A stretch of DNA of 64,000 nucleotides, from positions 62,001 through 126,000 of the forward strand of contig JAAOOA010000123.1 of the NCBI GenBank assembly GCA_012861695.1. Direction: 5' to 3'. The translations under genes were made by a program, and so were the position numbers. Below the pieces are notes generated by a model. The model saw only the letters and a program-made list of their open reading frames with translations, had not been told where the DNA came from and did not search any database. Of this stretch, positions 43,701-53,828 are shown one piece after another (the stretch's first letter is position 1; each line of letters begins with the position of its first letter). This DNA is from Trematomus loennbergii. Taxonomy: Eukaryota; Chordata; Actinopteri; Perciformes; Nototheniidae.

Positions 43701-44892
43701 GTACACTTTGGCCTTTGCCACCCGTGACCAACGAGCCTCTACTGTGGCTCAAGTTCTGGTCACAGAATGGTTTTCAAAGTTTGGTGTCCCAGCCCGTATA
43801 CATTCGGACCAGGGTCGAAACTTTGAGAGCATTCTTATCCAACAACTTTGCAGCCTCTATAACATTGAAAAATCTCGCACTACTCCCTACCATCCGGCGG
43901 GCAATGGTCAATGTGAACGGTTCAACCGAACCCTTCACAACTTGCTGCGTACTCTGCCTGTGTCTCGGAAACGGGATTGGAACTCCTGCTTGCCACAACT
44001 ACTGTATTCTTACAACACTACTCCCCATCAGTCAACTGGTGAATCTCCATTCTTGTTGATGTTTGGACAAGAGCCAAGGCTCCCAGTTGATTTTCTGTTG
44101 GGTAGAGTCCCTGATCCAGTCGGTGGTCCTGTCCATGAGTGGATTCAGGAGCATCAGGCAAAATTGCAAATTGCCTTTGAAGGAGCTCAAGAGAGGTTAA
44201 AAACTGCAGCAGAGCGCAGAAAGAGGTGCCATGACCAGTATGTCAAAGATGTCCCATTGAACGAGGGCCAGTTAGTTTGGTTGCGAGATTGTGGTGCAAG
44301 AGGGCGCCATAAGATCAGAGATATTTGGAGTTCTGTCAGGTATATAGTGGTGAAAGCACCAAAAGGCGGTTCGGTGTACACGATTGCACCGGCAAACGAC
44401 CTGACCAAAACCAAACGGGTCCACCGCACTCTGTTGAAAGCTGTGGTTGGAACCCACTCTCCAGATGATGTCCCTGTCCCTCTCTCAATTCCTCCTGACT
44501 CACCACAGTCAGATGGTGAGCTTTCCTCTGATGGTGACCTATGGGTTTCAAGAAATGAAGCTCCGTACCCTCGTTCTACAAGATCAGCTGTGGTGACCCA
44601 AGAAACCCCTTGGTTGCTGTTTCCACCATCTGACGAAGCCTCCATTGAGGCCGGCCCTTCGGTAGCTCTCGCGGCCATGCCAGAATTGCCTTCCTCCCGC
44701 TTGGCTATTCCTCCAGCCACTTGCCCTGATTCTAGCGCAGTGACATTGCGACGGACAGCACGGTCAACCGCTGGGCAGCATCCTAATGTCCATCATCTCC
44801 CGAGAGCGTTGGGAGAATTGGTGCCTGTGGCCGAAAACTCTCCTGGTCCCGTGTCTAACTCTGTGTCGGTTATCTTTAGACCTTGGAACTAG
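40783..44892 (+). CDS. pol: Pol polyprotein of the gypsy element
   Basis: 1369 codons, uninterrupted. Aspartic protease with DTGS at 21-24; reverse transcriptase about 310-545 with VDYRQLN, DLASGYNQ and the catalytic YLDD at 476-479; RNase H with VDASFGGLGAVLS (Asp637) and TDNNPL; integrase with the zinc motif H883...H...C...C (HQRHGHQGIERTLELL, CSSCERC) and the DDE triad Asp950, Asp1009 and Glu1045 (35 residues between the last two). A C-terminal integrase region follows, with no visible chromodomain, then a Ser/Pro-rich tail. It makes cDNA and integrates it. The start given is the first ATG after the gag stop; the true product may be a Gag-Pol fusion by -1 frameshift. Confidence 0.95.
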   Translation: MSSCPHLDVSMGGVKVPCLVDTGSMVSTITESFFHQHFEPWGQERLQSCHWLQLRAANGLAIPYIGYLELEVELCGKVMASCGVLVVKDPPGGVSSAVPGILGMNIIRRCYKELFGQHGLALFSLPPVSEAPESFIQALQKCHQASVHAPPDISGGVKVRGRKACRIPGGMMKIVAATCSEQYSSGTVLFEPLDSGLPAGLLASPALVRVERGTAYIPIVNVGSADVLLYPRTLVGTLDEVRLVNLPVGVTEVPSCVARVASQAAFPSVPDQLDALDLSSLPAEEQVKVRSLLTKHTSVFSAHEGDLGCTTLISHDIPLLDDVPVKQRYRRIPPSEYEVVKEHINQLLESQIIRESCSPYASPIVLVKKKDGSLRMCVDYRQLNSKTRKDAFPLPRIEESLDALTGARWFSTMDLASGYNQVPVAEADRPKTAFCTPFGLFEWNRMPFGLCNAPGTFQRLMQRIFGDQQCQSLLLYLDDIVVFSSTVDQHLERLEVVLRRLQHEGLKAKLSKCAFFQREVRYLGHVISDQGVSTDPSKQEVVASWQPPTTISGLRSFLGFASYYRRFVEGFAKLAAPLHTLVAELGGTKSKRRSEREIAGNWTEECHRSFEALKTKLTTAPVLAYADFSLPFILEVDASFGGLGAVLSQEQGGKVRPIAYASRGLRPTERNSANYSSMRLEFLGLKWAMTEKFREYLLGHKCVVFTDNNPLSHLSTAKLGATEQRWAAQLASFDFEIKYRSGRSNGNADALSRQHPPGVQDLEAMLPSTLLPLPLRQALPVAKATQTAVIALPHHTQSDMEALQQADPLLQELLVFWRRRQRPSNDERKQLSRQALALLRQWDRLVERSGVLYRQIFRSDGAEAVLQLLLPAALREQVLTEVHQRHGHQGIERTLELLRQRCYWPGMSSEVVHWCSSCERCQIAKDTRPAARAPMGHLLASRPNEILAIDFTVLEPTYSRLENVLVITDIFSKYTLAFATRDQRASTVAQVLVTEWFSKFGVPARIHSDQGRNFESILIQQLCSLYNIEKSRTTPYHPAGNGQCERFNRTLHNLLRTLPVSRKRDWNSCLPQLLYSYNTTPHQSTGESPFLLMFGQEPRLPVDFLLGRVPDPVGGPVHEWIQEHQAKLQIAFEGAQERLKTAAERRKRCHDQYVKDVPLNEGQLVWLRDCGARGRHKIRDIWSSVRYIVVKAPKGGSVYTIAPANDLTKTKRVHRTLLKAVVGTHSPDDVPVPLSIPPDSPQSDGELSSDGDLWVSRNEAPYPRSTRSAVVTQETPWLLFPPSDEASIEAGPSVALAAMPELPSSRLAIPPATCPDSSAVTLRRTARSTAGQHPNVHHLPRALGELVPVAENSPGPVSNSVSVIFRPWN

Positions 44893-44938
44893 GTTGGCTA
44901 ACATTGGCTTGGATTCGTTCATCGTCGGGCCGACGATA

Positions 44939-44956
44939 CAAATAGGGGGGGTAGAT
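44939..44956 (+). promoter_or_regulatory. Polypurine tract of the gypsy element
   Basis: AAATAGGGGGGGTAGAT lies directly before the 3' LTR and should prime plus-strand DNA. Confidence 0.8.
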
Positions 44957-46341
44957 TGTAGCAGGATGAGAGTCCTAATCCCTTAGAAAGCATATTCTCC
45001 TCTTTTGGCTCTTGTGAGCATGTCACCACCAGGGGGCACCCTATAAAAGGGCAGAGGTTTCTAGCTGGCTGTCTCTTGGTTGTTGGTACACAGACCCGCC
45101 CCACTTGCGTGTTTGCCGTGTTTGCTTCCGCCACCGGTGCAGGTATGTTGCAGTTGCATTGCTCGCTTCAGGAAAGGTTCTGCAATTTGCCAGCGTATTG
45201 ATACTTAGCCCTGCTTTGCCTCACCTAGTGGTGGATCCTCCAGATGCAGCCTGTCAACGCAGCCATAGAAAGCATGAAGCTCTCTCCTCTCTGCGTCATC
45301 GATAGGAAGGCCTGATCGGTATGTGCGCTGTACGGCGATCTATTTAGTCAATCCACCTCATTACTTTTATTGATATTAACGCTGTCTTTGTATTTATTCA
45401 TAAACCTAGAGCCAATCCAATGATTAAGGGACATCTGCTGTTTTGCTTCACCGGATAAAGTGTATTTATCGGCACAACTGCTGTTGATCCTGCCTAAATG
45501 TTTGGGCTGCTGCTACTGTGTTGCTGCTTCTGATTGCTGCTTCTGGCCAGCTTTGCGTCGCCTACTGCGGAGGCTCGCTCACCAGTTACTACTTTAACTG
45601 CACGCCTTGCTGCTGCCTTGCTTGGGCCGACACTCGAAGTGTGGAAGTCATTGAACTCTGGGGCTAACTCCCCCCTATAACTTGTCCTTACTTGGGCCAA
45701 CTTGATTTAAATTAGTTTGTTTATTTTATTCTAGTTAATTGTTTATTTTGTTTAACTGAACCCTTTATCTTGTGATTTGTTTTATGAGAACATATTTGCT
45801 ATTGTGTTTGTTTATTACTTTGATTTACTTATTTAGCCCCCATTAACTGCATTTCCCTCTTTGTTCCCCTACTTAGTTACTGAGAGCTGAAGGTGGTGGT
45901 GCTGGTGTCCAAGGTGGTGGTTTTCCTCTCTCCTTTTGTGTGTGATGTGCTCCCCCGGGATTTGATTTCCTGCACGTATGACTGGGGTGATTTAAGTTTG
46001 GTTTGTTTGGGGATCCTTCCACTCACTCGTCGACCCTATCCCCCACTGGTAAGCCTCAGCCCTAATTCATTTTGTTTCCCTTTGTGCTACAGCCCCTGTG
46101 ACTGTTTTAAACTGCATTTTAAACTATTGACTTGTGCTAAATAAAATTGTATATTTTTGATAAATTGAAACCACGTCTCCGGCTCCATTAGTATTCGAAC
46201 CTATGTGTCCTCTGAAAAAGTGTTAATATTTCCTTGGGTGAAACTCCCAAGGTGGCGTTGTCGGAATTGTGAATGGTGTAATCAAACCAACTTGAACAAA
46301 TACATTCACCTACCCTCCCCTCTGCGGCTACTGCCACAAAC
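44957..46341 (+). repeat. 3' LTR of the gypsy element
   Basis: Two bases longer than the 5' LTR through homopolymer indels and otherwise identical by eye. TATA box at about 45040-45050 and AATAAA at 46140-46145. Confidence 0.95.
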
Positions 46342-46944
46342 AGATAAGTAAGAAATCATTCCAATGTGTATAGGACAGTAAAAAAAAAAAAAACAGTTTG
46401 AAAGGGGAGTGATTAGTAAAATAAGCATACATAAAAAGAAGAATGCTAACTAGGTAACACAAGATAAGAATAAACCAGTTTAAATGATTTGTTATTGGTT
46501 GTGATCAGATTCTAAAGATGTTTGGATTATTGAAAAGTATACAGCTCTCTTTCATCTGAGTGTTGAGAGCTGTATCCATACATTCATGTTGTGCTCAAAG
46601 TGCTCCAGATTGATGCATTTCACTTCAACATTAAAAAATAATCTTCCTGGGGGTGCATGACCTTAGAGGAGGTGAGGACCCCCCTGGAGGAGGTGAGGCC
46701 CGTCCACCCCCAAATAAAGCAGGTTAAAAATAATTAGATTGCATACATGTTCTTTTAGTAAACACTGAAAACGGGTCCCACAGACCCAAACAGCAAACAA
46801 AGGTTAAAGGTCAGCATATCATAATGTTAAAATGTGCTAAATATATACACTGCAAAAAAGAAAAGAAAAGAGGAGTAAAAGTAGCCCCCGACTTGTTTTA
46901 TTTTTAAAAGTAGCCCTCACCCTAAAAAAGGTTGGTGACCCCTG
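46342..46944. other. Right part of the inner hAT element
   Basis: Includes an A-run (46379-46394), CCTGGAGGAGGTGAGG duplicated near 46665-46695, and the hAT 3' end with AAAAGTAGCCC twice. No gene. Confidence 0.6.
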
Positions 46945-47405
46945 CGCTACGGCTATTGGGCCAACTCCCCAATCAGGAGGAGACAGCCACGGCCATTCCC
47001 GTTCGAAAGCGCTGGAGACGCTGTAGTACATATGCCAGGCCTGTAGGGGGTGCTGTTCTCACAGAATCTGCCCTTGCTAAAACAGGGATAAAAAATGTCA
47101 AATTGAGCAAAATGAGGCATGGCTAAAATGCATGATCTGTTTGGTATTTTGAAAAAAAAAAAGTATAAATATGCCTTATATAGGTATGGTCCTACACTAT
47201 ATTATTATAATATAGCATGATAGGTCCACTTTAATGTTTAATGTTGTTTTTATAGGCAATAAATTAAGCTTTGTTAGTTCCAGGTTTAATATGTGCAATA
47301 AGTTCATTTCAATAAGTTCTGCAATAAACATTGAACCAGTCCGGCCCTCGACTAGTACCCATTTTTTAATTTTGGCCCACTGTGTATTTGAGTTTGACAC
47401 CCCTA

Positions 47406-47572
47406 ATGTAGAGGAAGAGGAAGGTGTTTCAGAATGTGAGGATCACATTTCTGAGAATTCAGAGTCTGAAAGTGACTTTGAAGAAGAGGATGAGATTGAG
47501 CATCAGCTAGTTACAAAAAAAGACGAGCCACAGGACCAGCCGGTCAGCGGGCAAAAACAAGTAGCGCTTTAA
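47406..47572 (+). pseudogene. piggyBac-like transposase remnant, piece 3 (acidic N-terminal region)
   Basis: Reads VEEEEGVSECEDHISENSES, then an EEEDEIEHQ stretch, and stops after QKQVAL. PGBD4-like transposases start with such an acidic Ser/Asp/Glu stretch before the catalytic DDD domain. Here the frame ends about 75 codons from the ATG and nothing catalytic follows, so it is a deletion derivative. Confidence 0.6.
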
Positions 47573-47789
47573 TTCATTAATGTGATCCAACAAATGTAAA
47601 AGGGCAAATATTAACCACATAGACTGTTTATATTGCTTGTAATTGGGATGAATCAGAGCCGTAATAGAAGAGTTACGACATCTCCGTTCACTCCAATGGA
47701 CCAGTTTTTTTACAGCAATGGCGGATCGTGGAGCCGTCAATAGTTCCCCGGAAGTTAGCTTGCCGCTGAAATCCGGGGAACTATTGCGG

Positions 47790-49478
47790 CCAGCAACACA
47801 GTAGAGTTGCAGCATAATAGACCGTTCGTGATGGACTTTTAAAGGTAAGAAGACGTTTAAAGATTTATATTGCGGATATTATCAGCACATCTGAGTCAAA
47901 TGAACATGTGTATTAAAGGATGTTAGTGGATTATCCCTAAATCTACTGATTTAGGGAACGTTTACAGATAACAGATTAGGCTAGGATACCGGATAAAGTT
48001 AGCAACACACGTTAACCATGAACAGCTATTAATCCGTTCTCCTAATGTTATTTCATCCAACGTTGTGGAATTAGAGAAAAAGGGCTTCTAAACGTGATTT
48101 TTTTGTGGGGTGGAGGAATATAATATTAGTTAAATATAACATTGGGGCACGTGTGATTGTAATGAGTGGAGGTGGAGAAATTACGATCTCCATTTTGGAG
48201 TAGGCCTACAAAGTATAATAAAGTTAACGATACACAATAATAAGGAAGAGAGCTATTTGGGTGATACATCGCTATGATATTAATTTAGAGCGCATATTTG
48301 AGACTTCCAAACAGTAAACAAAAACGTAATTTATGGGTGAGTGTTTTTAGTGTATTCTGTTGATTATTACCTGTCTGTATTATGTTGCAGCACAGCTGAT
48401 TTTGAAATGATGGCAAAGTGAGAGTGAAACACAAGGTAAATGTAATACTACTGTTGTATATAAGTAAGCATACTAAACATGTATTCTATCACTGTATTAT
48501 ATAAGTAATCTTGTTAGTGTATATTAGTAACCTACTGTATGGCAGGTGGAGGGGCAGTGATGTTACAGGTGGAGGAGCAGGGATGTTACAGGTGGAGGAG
48601 CAGGGATGTTGGCTGGGTGCTGGCAGGTGGAGGGGCAGTGATGTTACAGGTGGAGGACTTACTGGACATGTATACACTCATTACATACTGCACGTAAAAT
48701 ACGACCAAGAATGTGAGACAACTTTATACAAATTCATATCACATCCATTACTGATGCCATTTGTCATACTTTGTTAAACTCACAATAATAAAGTTCCATA
48801 ACTTCAGTTGGAAACAAAGACCACACCTTATCTCCCCAAGGCAATTTCCCATCCAATAGGTGTGCTATATAGTGTGTGTATAACCCTTTCTCCTGTCTGT
48901 TTCTCCCTCTTTCAGCACAAGAACCAGAGGGGGATTCAATAGAGCCTGAATACCTGCACTGAGACCCTCACCCTGCACCCTGAGTCTCAACTCTCAGAGT
49001 TTTTCAAGCCTTTCCCTGTTATTTGTATTAAATCAAACATTAAGCTTCCCAATGGTGTGGTCTTCGTTTTGTGAAAAAGTGCAAATGCAGTGTTTGAATA
49101 TGATTACCTCACATATTTTGTTGCGGCTGTCTGTTTTGATTGTTAAATTGCTCCTGCTGACTTGAGCTAGCCATTTTTCCTCCTCTCTGTGTCAGTGGGG
49201 AAGCCGTACATTCTGATTCTTACTCCTTTCTCGGAGCGATTGGAGCATCCCCAGGCAGCACAGCAAACCATGGTGGAGACTATATGCCAGGACAACACGG
49301 AGGAAAAGGCACAGACAAACTGCATGACATGCTATTCAATGTTTATTGAATTCCATGTATTTACAATGGATGTTCCCAAAACAACACTTTTAACGTCATA
49401 ATCATGTTGCTGCTAGTCCATTGATAGTCACCTGTTGGTCTCCTGTCCTTTCTGAAAGTCATAAAGATGACATTAGTC
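47790..49478. other. Unassigned sequence
   Basis: AT-rich sequence with a donor-like AAAGGTAAGAAG at 47842 and acceptor-like sites at about 48916 and 49192. A short frame after the latter is not recognisable. A small GGTGGAGG.GCAG.GATGTTACA minisatellite lies at 48541-48657. I cannot support a gene here. Confidence 0.4.
48541..48657. repeat. Minisatellite, about 24-bp unit
   Basis: GGCAGGTGGAGGGGCAGTGATGTTACA and close variants recur four to five times, in part as a duplication of a larger block. Confidence 0.85.
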
Positions 49479-49486
49479 ATTTAGAT

Positions 49487-50332
49487 CAGGGGTTCCCAAC
49501 CCCCGGTCCGCGGACCGGTACCAGTAGCTAGTTAATCTTTCACCAGAAAACCGTTGAAAATGGCTTTTATGATGTTCCGAGGGATTCGACGACTCAGCCT
49601 AAGGTCTCAGCCTCTTGTGCGCACAAGCATGTTACCGGTGCGCCAAGTAGGAAGAGGAGCGCACAGGAGACAACCGTTTGATTGCAGACTGTTATGTTTA
49701 TGTGGGGAAATGGTGGTGCATACATTATTTGAGATATATTTCAAACTCGGACTTCATTTTAAGGACATGTCGGCCAGGGGTGTAGAGGAGCTATTTGTTT
49801 AAGCACCGGATTGGCAAAACAGGAGAGTAAACCAGTCTGCCTTGATCTATGAATTAATGTCTGGGACTCTCATGGTATCTGCTGCCCGCAGCTGTTTTAT
49901 AGAAGGAACCCTCCTTCACTTCATGAAATGGCTGCAGCATCAGGAGGCAGCGGGACGTACTCGGTAAAGAGCTGTGCCTTTTTACGCACCGCCTTCGCTG
50001 TGTTTAACTTAATCAGAACAGTTTAAGAGTGACTGCAGGCTGCTACGTGTTAACCACACACACATCTACATACATCGAACTGCCCGATTACTCCCCCTTT
50101 TATTAGTTTTATGAAGGAGATGTCCAGTCAGTCACCAAGGTGCATGATGTGTGTGCTCTGCTCAGCTCAGCTCTGTGTGTTCGGTGTGTTTGTGTCTGTC
50201 CGACACCGGCATATATGCGGCTGTTCCCAAAATAAATTAGTTTAATCTTAATCTCGATGTAGTGCTATGCTGTCGGGAGTGCACCGGAACGAACGACACT
50301 ATCATAATATCTTCTGAAAACAAATGCCAGTG

Positions 50333-50407
<75 letters not shown>

Positions 50408-50778
50408 GGCGACCGGACATCTCCTTCATAATGCGCCTTCTCCTCGTTTTCCCAGCATTCACTGGATTATCCGTAAATCATACAAACAAAACCAAAACGT
50501 TGATTTATCTGTTTTCCCGTTTTGGTTTAAAAACTGAATAACGTCGGTTTTTTGGTTTTCCGAAAAACCAAAAAACAACACCGGTTCTTTTTAAACTTTA
50601 AATATGTTTTGGATGCATATTGTTATAGTATTTGTTCAGGCTGTTACATACAATTAGCCTCTGTTGCTACCTGCTGGTGGTGAGTAAATATTAAAATCAG
50701 TTAAAATTGACAACCGGTCCGCGATTTTTTTTTAATGTATCTACCGGTCCTTGGCACAATAAAGGTTGGGAACCCCTG
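49487..50778. mobile_element. hAT element, 1.3 kb, non-autonomous
   Basis: Perfect 8-bp TSD ATTTAGAT (49479-49486, 50779-50786). Ends CAGGGGTTCCCAACCCCCGG and GGTTGGGAACCCCTG. CCGGTCCGCGGACCGG near the left end is palindromic. Contains an (AC)n run at 50333-50404 and no transposase frame. Confidence 0.9.
50333..50404. repeat. (AC)n microsatellite
   Basis: Uninterrupted AC run inside the hAT element. Confidence 0.95.
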
Positions 50779-50786
50779 ATTTAGAT

Positions 50787-51240
50787 TACTTATGTCCTCA
50801 AGTACCATGGGATTACTGAAACCACCATGAATTAAAAAATGGTAGAAATTAATCTAATCTAAATTTTGAAGCATTCCTTGCCATCCCTCCCTCTAAATAT
50901 ATCAATAAACATTAGGAAGTGATGCACCTGACTACCATACCTGTTTAAAAAGATAATATTTGTTTTAAATAATTCAAAGCAATACACAACAGCAACAGGC
51001 TCTTTAACCAAGGCAACAGCCTAACATGTATATGTTAACAAGTAACTAGTTGTTCACACTATTCCTAATATTATCCATAAATATTAGCAGATTCTATTTA
51101 TTTTTTAAAACATATTGATGTAAATACATACACATATCGGTATGTTGTATAAATATTGCAAATCAAGACCTTTATTCACTACTTATTACCAAAAATTGTA
51201 GTTCTATCTCCGGTAATCATGCATTCATATGTCCCGCCAG
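50787..51240. other. AT-rich sequence, nothing recognised
   Basis: No coding or repeat structure seen apart from the inverted arm that begins at about 51213. Confidence 0.4.
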
Positions 51241-51338
51241 GAACTTCCGGGGAACTATTGACTCTCCCTGAACCACGTGACGATCAAGCATTTTGGACTT
51301 CCGCTGTCGTAACTCTTCTATCTATATGGCGCTGCACC

Positions 51339-51934
51339 CAAGCCCCCAGGAAGTGCGCCGGACTCTGATGAAGATATTCGTGCTGGCCAAACGGCGGTAC
51401 TACACTTCCTTTTGGTTGCCAGGCCCGGAAACACTTTTTCCCATTGACTTACATGGGGAAAGAGTGGTCTGTAAATCGTTGGATAATTTTTTTTAAACTA
51501 AATAAACTACCCAGTATGAACACTTGTATAGCCCTTATTAAAAACATTCGTTCCTCAAGTTGTAAAAACGTGCTAATAACGTTATTCTGAGAGTTATTTC
51601 CCTCTGCATTATGAACGCGCATCTAACCCATGGGAACGCGCCGCCCGGCACGTTCATGTTACGTGTTCAGCACTAGTACATGCGTTTATCTTTACCCATG
51701 GATGTACAATAAGAACGGACCCATATCGCCTTACTGCCAGCCCACGGAGCTGTAATAATGGATATATTGCACATGTTTGCTGTAATTCATCATTTGTAAA
51801 ATATTATACTACATGAGCTGTATGATTAAATCTTGTACCGTAAATGTTGTATTAAATAAAGTTAATATTACCGACGTAGATTAACGTCACTGTAGCTTCT
51901 TATTGCACTAAGAAGCTTATTGCACTGTATATAT

Positions 51935-51975
<41 letters not shown>

Positions 51976-52417
51976 TGCAATAATTCTTTCATGCTAAATG
52001 AAGCTCTGTTGCTTGGATATCACTAGATCCTGTTACAGCGTAATATAAAAGTACATAACGATTGATGTGTAAATTAGCATAATTGCTAGCTAACCGCTAG
52101 CTGCTAACTGCCGCCTCGTTAATATCAAATCTATCATAATAACAAACCATTACCATGCTGTCATGAACGTGCGGTGCTGTTACGTGTACGCGAATTGACG
52201 TGCTTGATGTGAACGAGCATTTTGGGGGGCATGGTTAAAGTTGCGCATGCGCTATGAGCGCACATACGGGTACTTCTCAGGCATGCCGGGTAATCTGTGA
52301 CGTTTCGCTCTCTCAAAAGTTGGGCCATTTTATCATCATGCGCGAATGAGCAACTCTCATAGGAATGAATGAGGCCCCGCCTCCCACGCTGTATCCAGTT
52401 CTTATTATACATCCATG
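51339..52417. mobile_element. hAT-like element, copy 2, uninterrupted (1079 bp)
   Basis: TSD GCTGCACC on both sides (51331-51338, 52418-52425). Sequence collinear with copy 1 (2617-29736), which allows the ends of the two insertions in copy 1 to be defined to the base. It includes a (TA)n tract at about 51921-51972 with flanking inverted repeat. Confidence 0.85.
51921..51972. repeat. (TA)n microsatellite in the hAT-like element, copy 2
   Basis: TA run flanked by GCACTGTATATA and TATACAGTGC. Confidence 0.9.
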
Positions 52418-52425
52418 GCTGCACC

Positions 52426-53312
52426 AGACCATCCTCCGGTGAAATCCTCAGATACTCTCCCCGCCCCCCTTACTGTGTATCGCTCACTGATTGGACGATG
52501 CATCTGATGCTTCTTGACATGAGAGCAGAGTTTCCCAGCGGAGTGAAGAAAACACATGAAACTCACGGGACTCACTCCTCAATTTATACTGTGTTTTGTT
52601 TCAATGAAGGCATCATTCAGTTACAAATATGTGATATATCTGAACAACAAAGTGGTCAAAAAGCATTTTATTCATTTATTGGAAACATTTTCATGATCGC
52701 TTTTTCGTTTTACATTTTCATTTATTGTCATTTCCATTCAGTCAGTCATTAAGTGCTATTTAACATGTTCATTTGCTACATATCCACACAAACAAAGTGT
52801 GCAACAATGAATGTTAATCTAACTGGGTTTTGATCATAGACTGTATAAGGTTTTGATAGATAACATATCTCTTTTTTTCTCTGAATTATTTTATTTCTAT
52901 TGTGCACTCTAATCAATATTAATCCAACTATTGTTCGTTTATACATTTTAAGAATGGCGTTTATCTTTTTTGAGAATGAGTTCTTATTTTATTTAATGTA
53001 TTTGGGTCTACAACAGATGATACAAATGTTTGTGTCAGTAAATGTGTACTAACAGAGGCGGGGGTGTTTGTGAAAATAACGGGGACAGAGCTGCTGTCAG
53101 ACGAACAGCTGTGCGGCGTCATCACAAACGGACGTCGCTTCACGTGACGCTCCGGAGGAAAGGACGTCCCATTGCTCTTAAAACTCATTTCCCTGCTTCT
53201 CGTGGTTTCCTTGCGTCTCTCCATGCTTCGCTGGTGGGAGGGACTAGTCGCAGGGAAACGACGCAAGTGAGGGACGCAAGGATTCCATTTAATCGACCTG
53301 AGAAGGACCCTA
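52426..53312. other. Unassigned sequence
   Basis: A GC-rich start (52426-52560) is followed by AT-rich sequence. 53050-53290 is GC-richer, with CACGTGACGCTCCGG. No gene or defined element. Confidence 0.35.
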
Positions 53313-53828
53313 TAGAGTGGCGAAGTCCCTCCCCTTCCGGTGGACCTCCATGGGACCTTATTTCGGAAAAATTATGTATTGAAGTCAATGGAGAGAGAAA
53401 GATTATCTTTCGATCACGTTTGAATTGTGCCACGAATTACACATATGTTGTTTGTCAATTTAAAAGATAATTTTGCAAGTCAAAAAAAATAAAATGTGTC
53501 GTAAAACTGTGAAGTAACACTTTTGTTTGTGTGAAACGCTCAATGAACTACATCTCTGTCTCGCACAACAACACACGTCACCAAGATGGCCGTCACTGCT
53601 GTCTTGTCAACAAAACGATTGACTACCCTCACTATCACCACAATGAAACACGTCCTGAAGAATGTCATGCAAAGCTGCCTGCCTGCCTTCCTTTGATTCT
53701 CTCTGAACTGCCTGGTCTTTTTAATTTCAACCATTTGTGCAGATAGCATGAAGTAGAAAAGATCGCCGATCGCCGAAGCTAGCGTTAGCGTTAGCATTTC
53801 TCCCCCGGGCTTAAATGGTGTATTATAG

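Larger units (their letters stand above)
38020..46341 (+). mobile_element. Ty3/gypsy-type LTR retrotransposon, intact and young
   Basis: 8.3 kb: LTR, primer site, gag, pol, polypurine tract, LTR. The two 1.38-kb LTRs differ only by two one-base indels in short homopolymers (CCTTT/CCCTTT near 38826 and 45760; GTTTA/GTTTTA near 38841 and 45780) as far as I can compare. Both large frames are open. The domain order PR-RT-RNase H-integrase is that of Ty3/gypsy elements, not Ty1/copia. No env frame and no obvious TSD. It is the most recent insertion of the window and could be active. Confidence 0.95.
37250..46944. mobile_element. hAT element (inner of the second stack)
   Basis: Perfect 8-bp TSD CGCTACGG (37242-37249, 46945-46952). 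Ends CAGGGGTAGCCAACACGGTG and GGTTGGTGACCCCTG. Own sequence 37250 to about 38019 and 46342-46944. No hAT dimerisation domain or other transposase motif seen. Confidence 0.85.
37053..47230. mobile_element. TTAA-type (piggyBac-like) element
   Basis: Flanked by TTAA (37049-37052, 47231-47234). Termini AGTGGACCTATCATGC and GCATGATAGGTCCACT are perfect inverted repeats. Own sequence 37053-37241 and 46953-47230. Non-autonomous. Confidence 0.85.
36638..47405. mobile_element. hAT element (outer of the second stack)
   Basis: Ends: CACATGTGTCAAACTCAAGG at 36638 and its partner GAGTTTGACACCCCTA at 47405. Flanks ATGTAGTG (36630-36637) and ATGTAGAG (47406-47413) are an 8-bp TSD with one mismatch. Its own sequence is 36638-37048 and 47235-47405. 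No transposase frame. Confidence 0.8.
47664..51320. mobile_element. Inverted-arm element enclosing a hAT element
   Basis: TAGAAGAGTTACGACA at 47666-47681 is inverted at 51305-51320, and a perfect 21-base inverted pair lies at 47736-47756 and 51242-51262. About 110-bp arms are thus implied. The left arm additionally folds on itself (47738-47787). No TSD or gene could be assigned. Confidence 0.55.

Noticed and set aside
44919..45700. Frames inside the gypsy LTRs (also 38012-39205)
   Set aside because: The same frames occur in both LTRs but have no known domain and overlap the promoter and poly(A) region; not treated as genes.
49142..49400. 70-codon frame after an acceptor-like site as a host exon
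   Set aside because: No recognisable domain, no matching neighbouring exons; left as unassigned.
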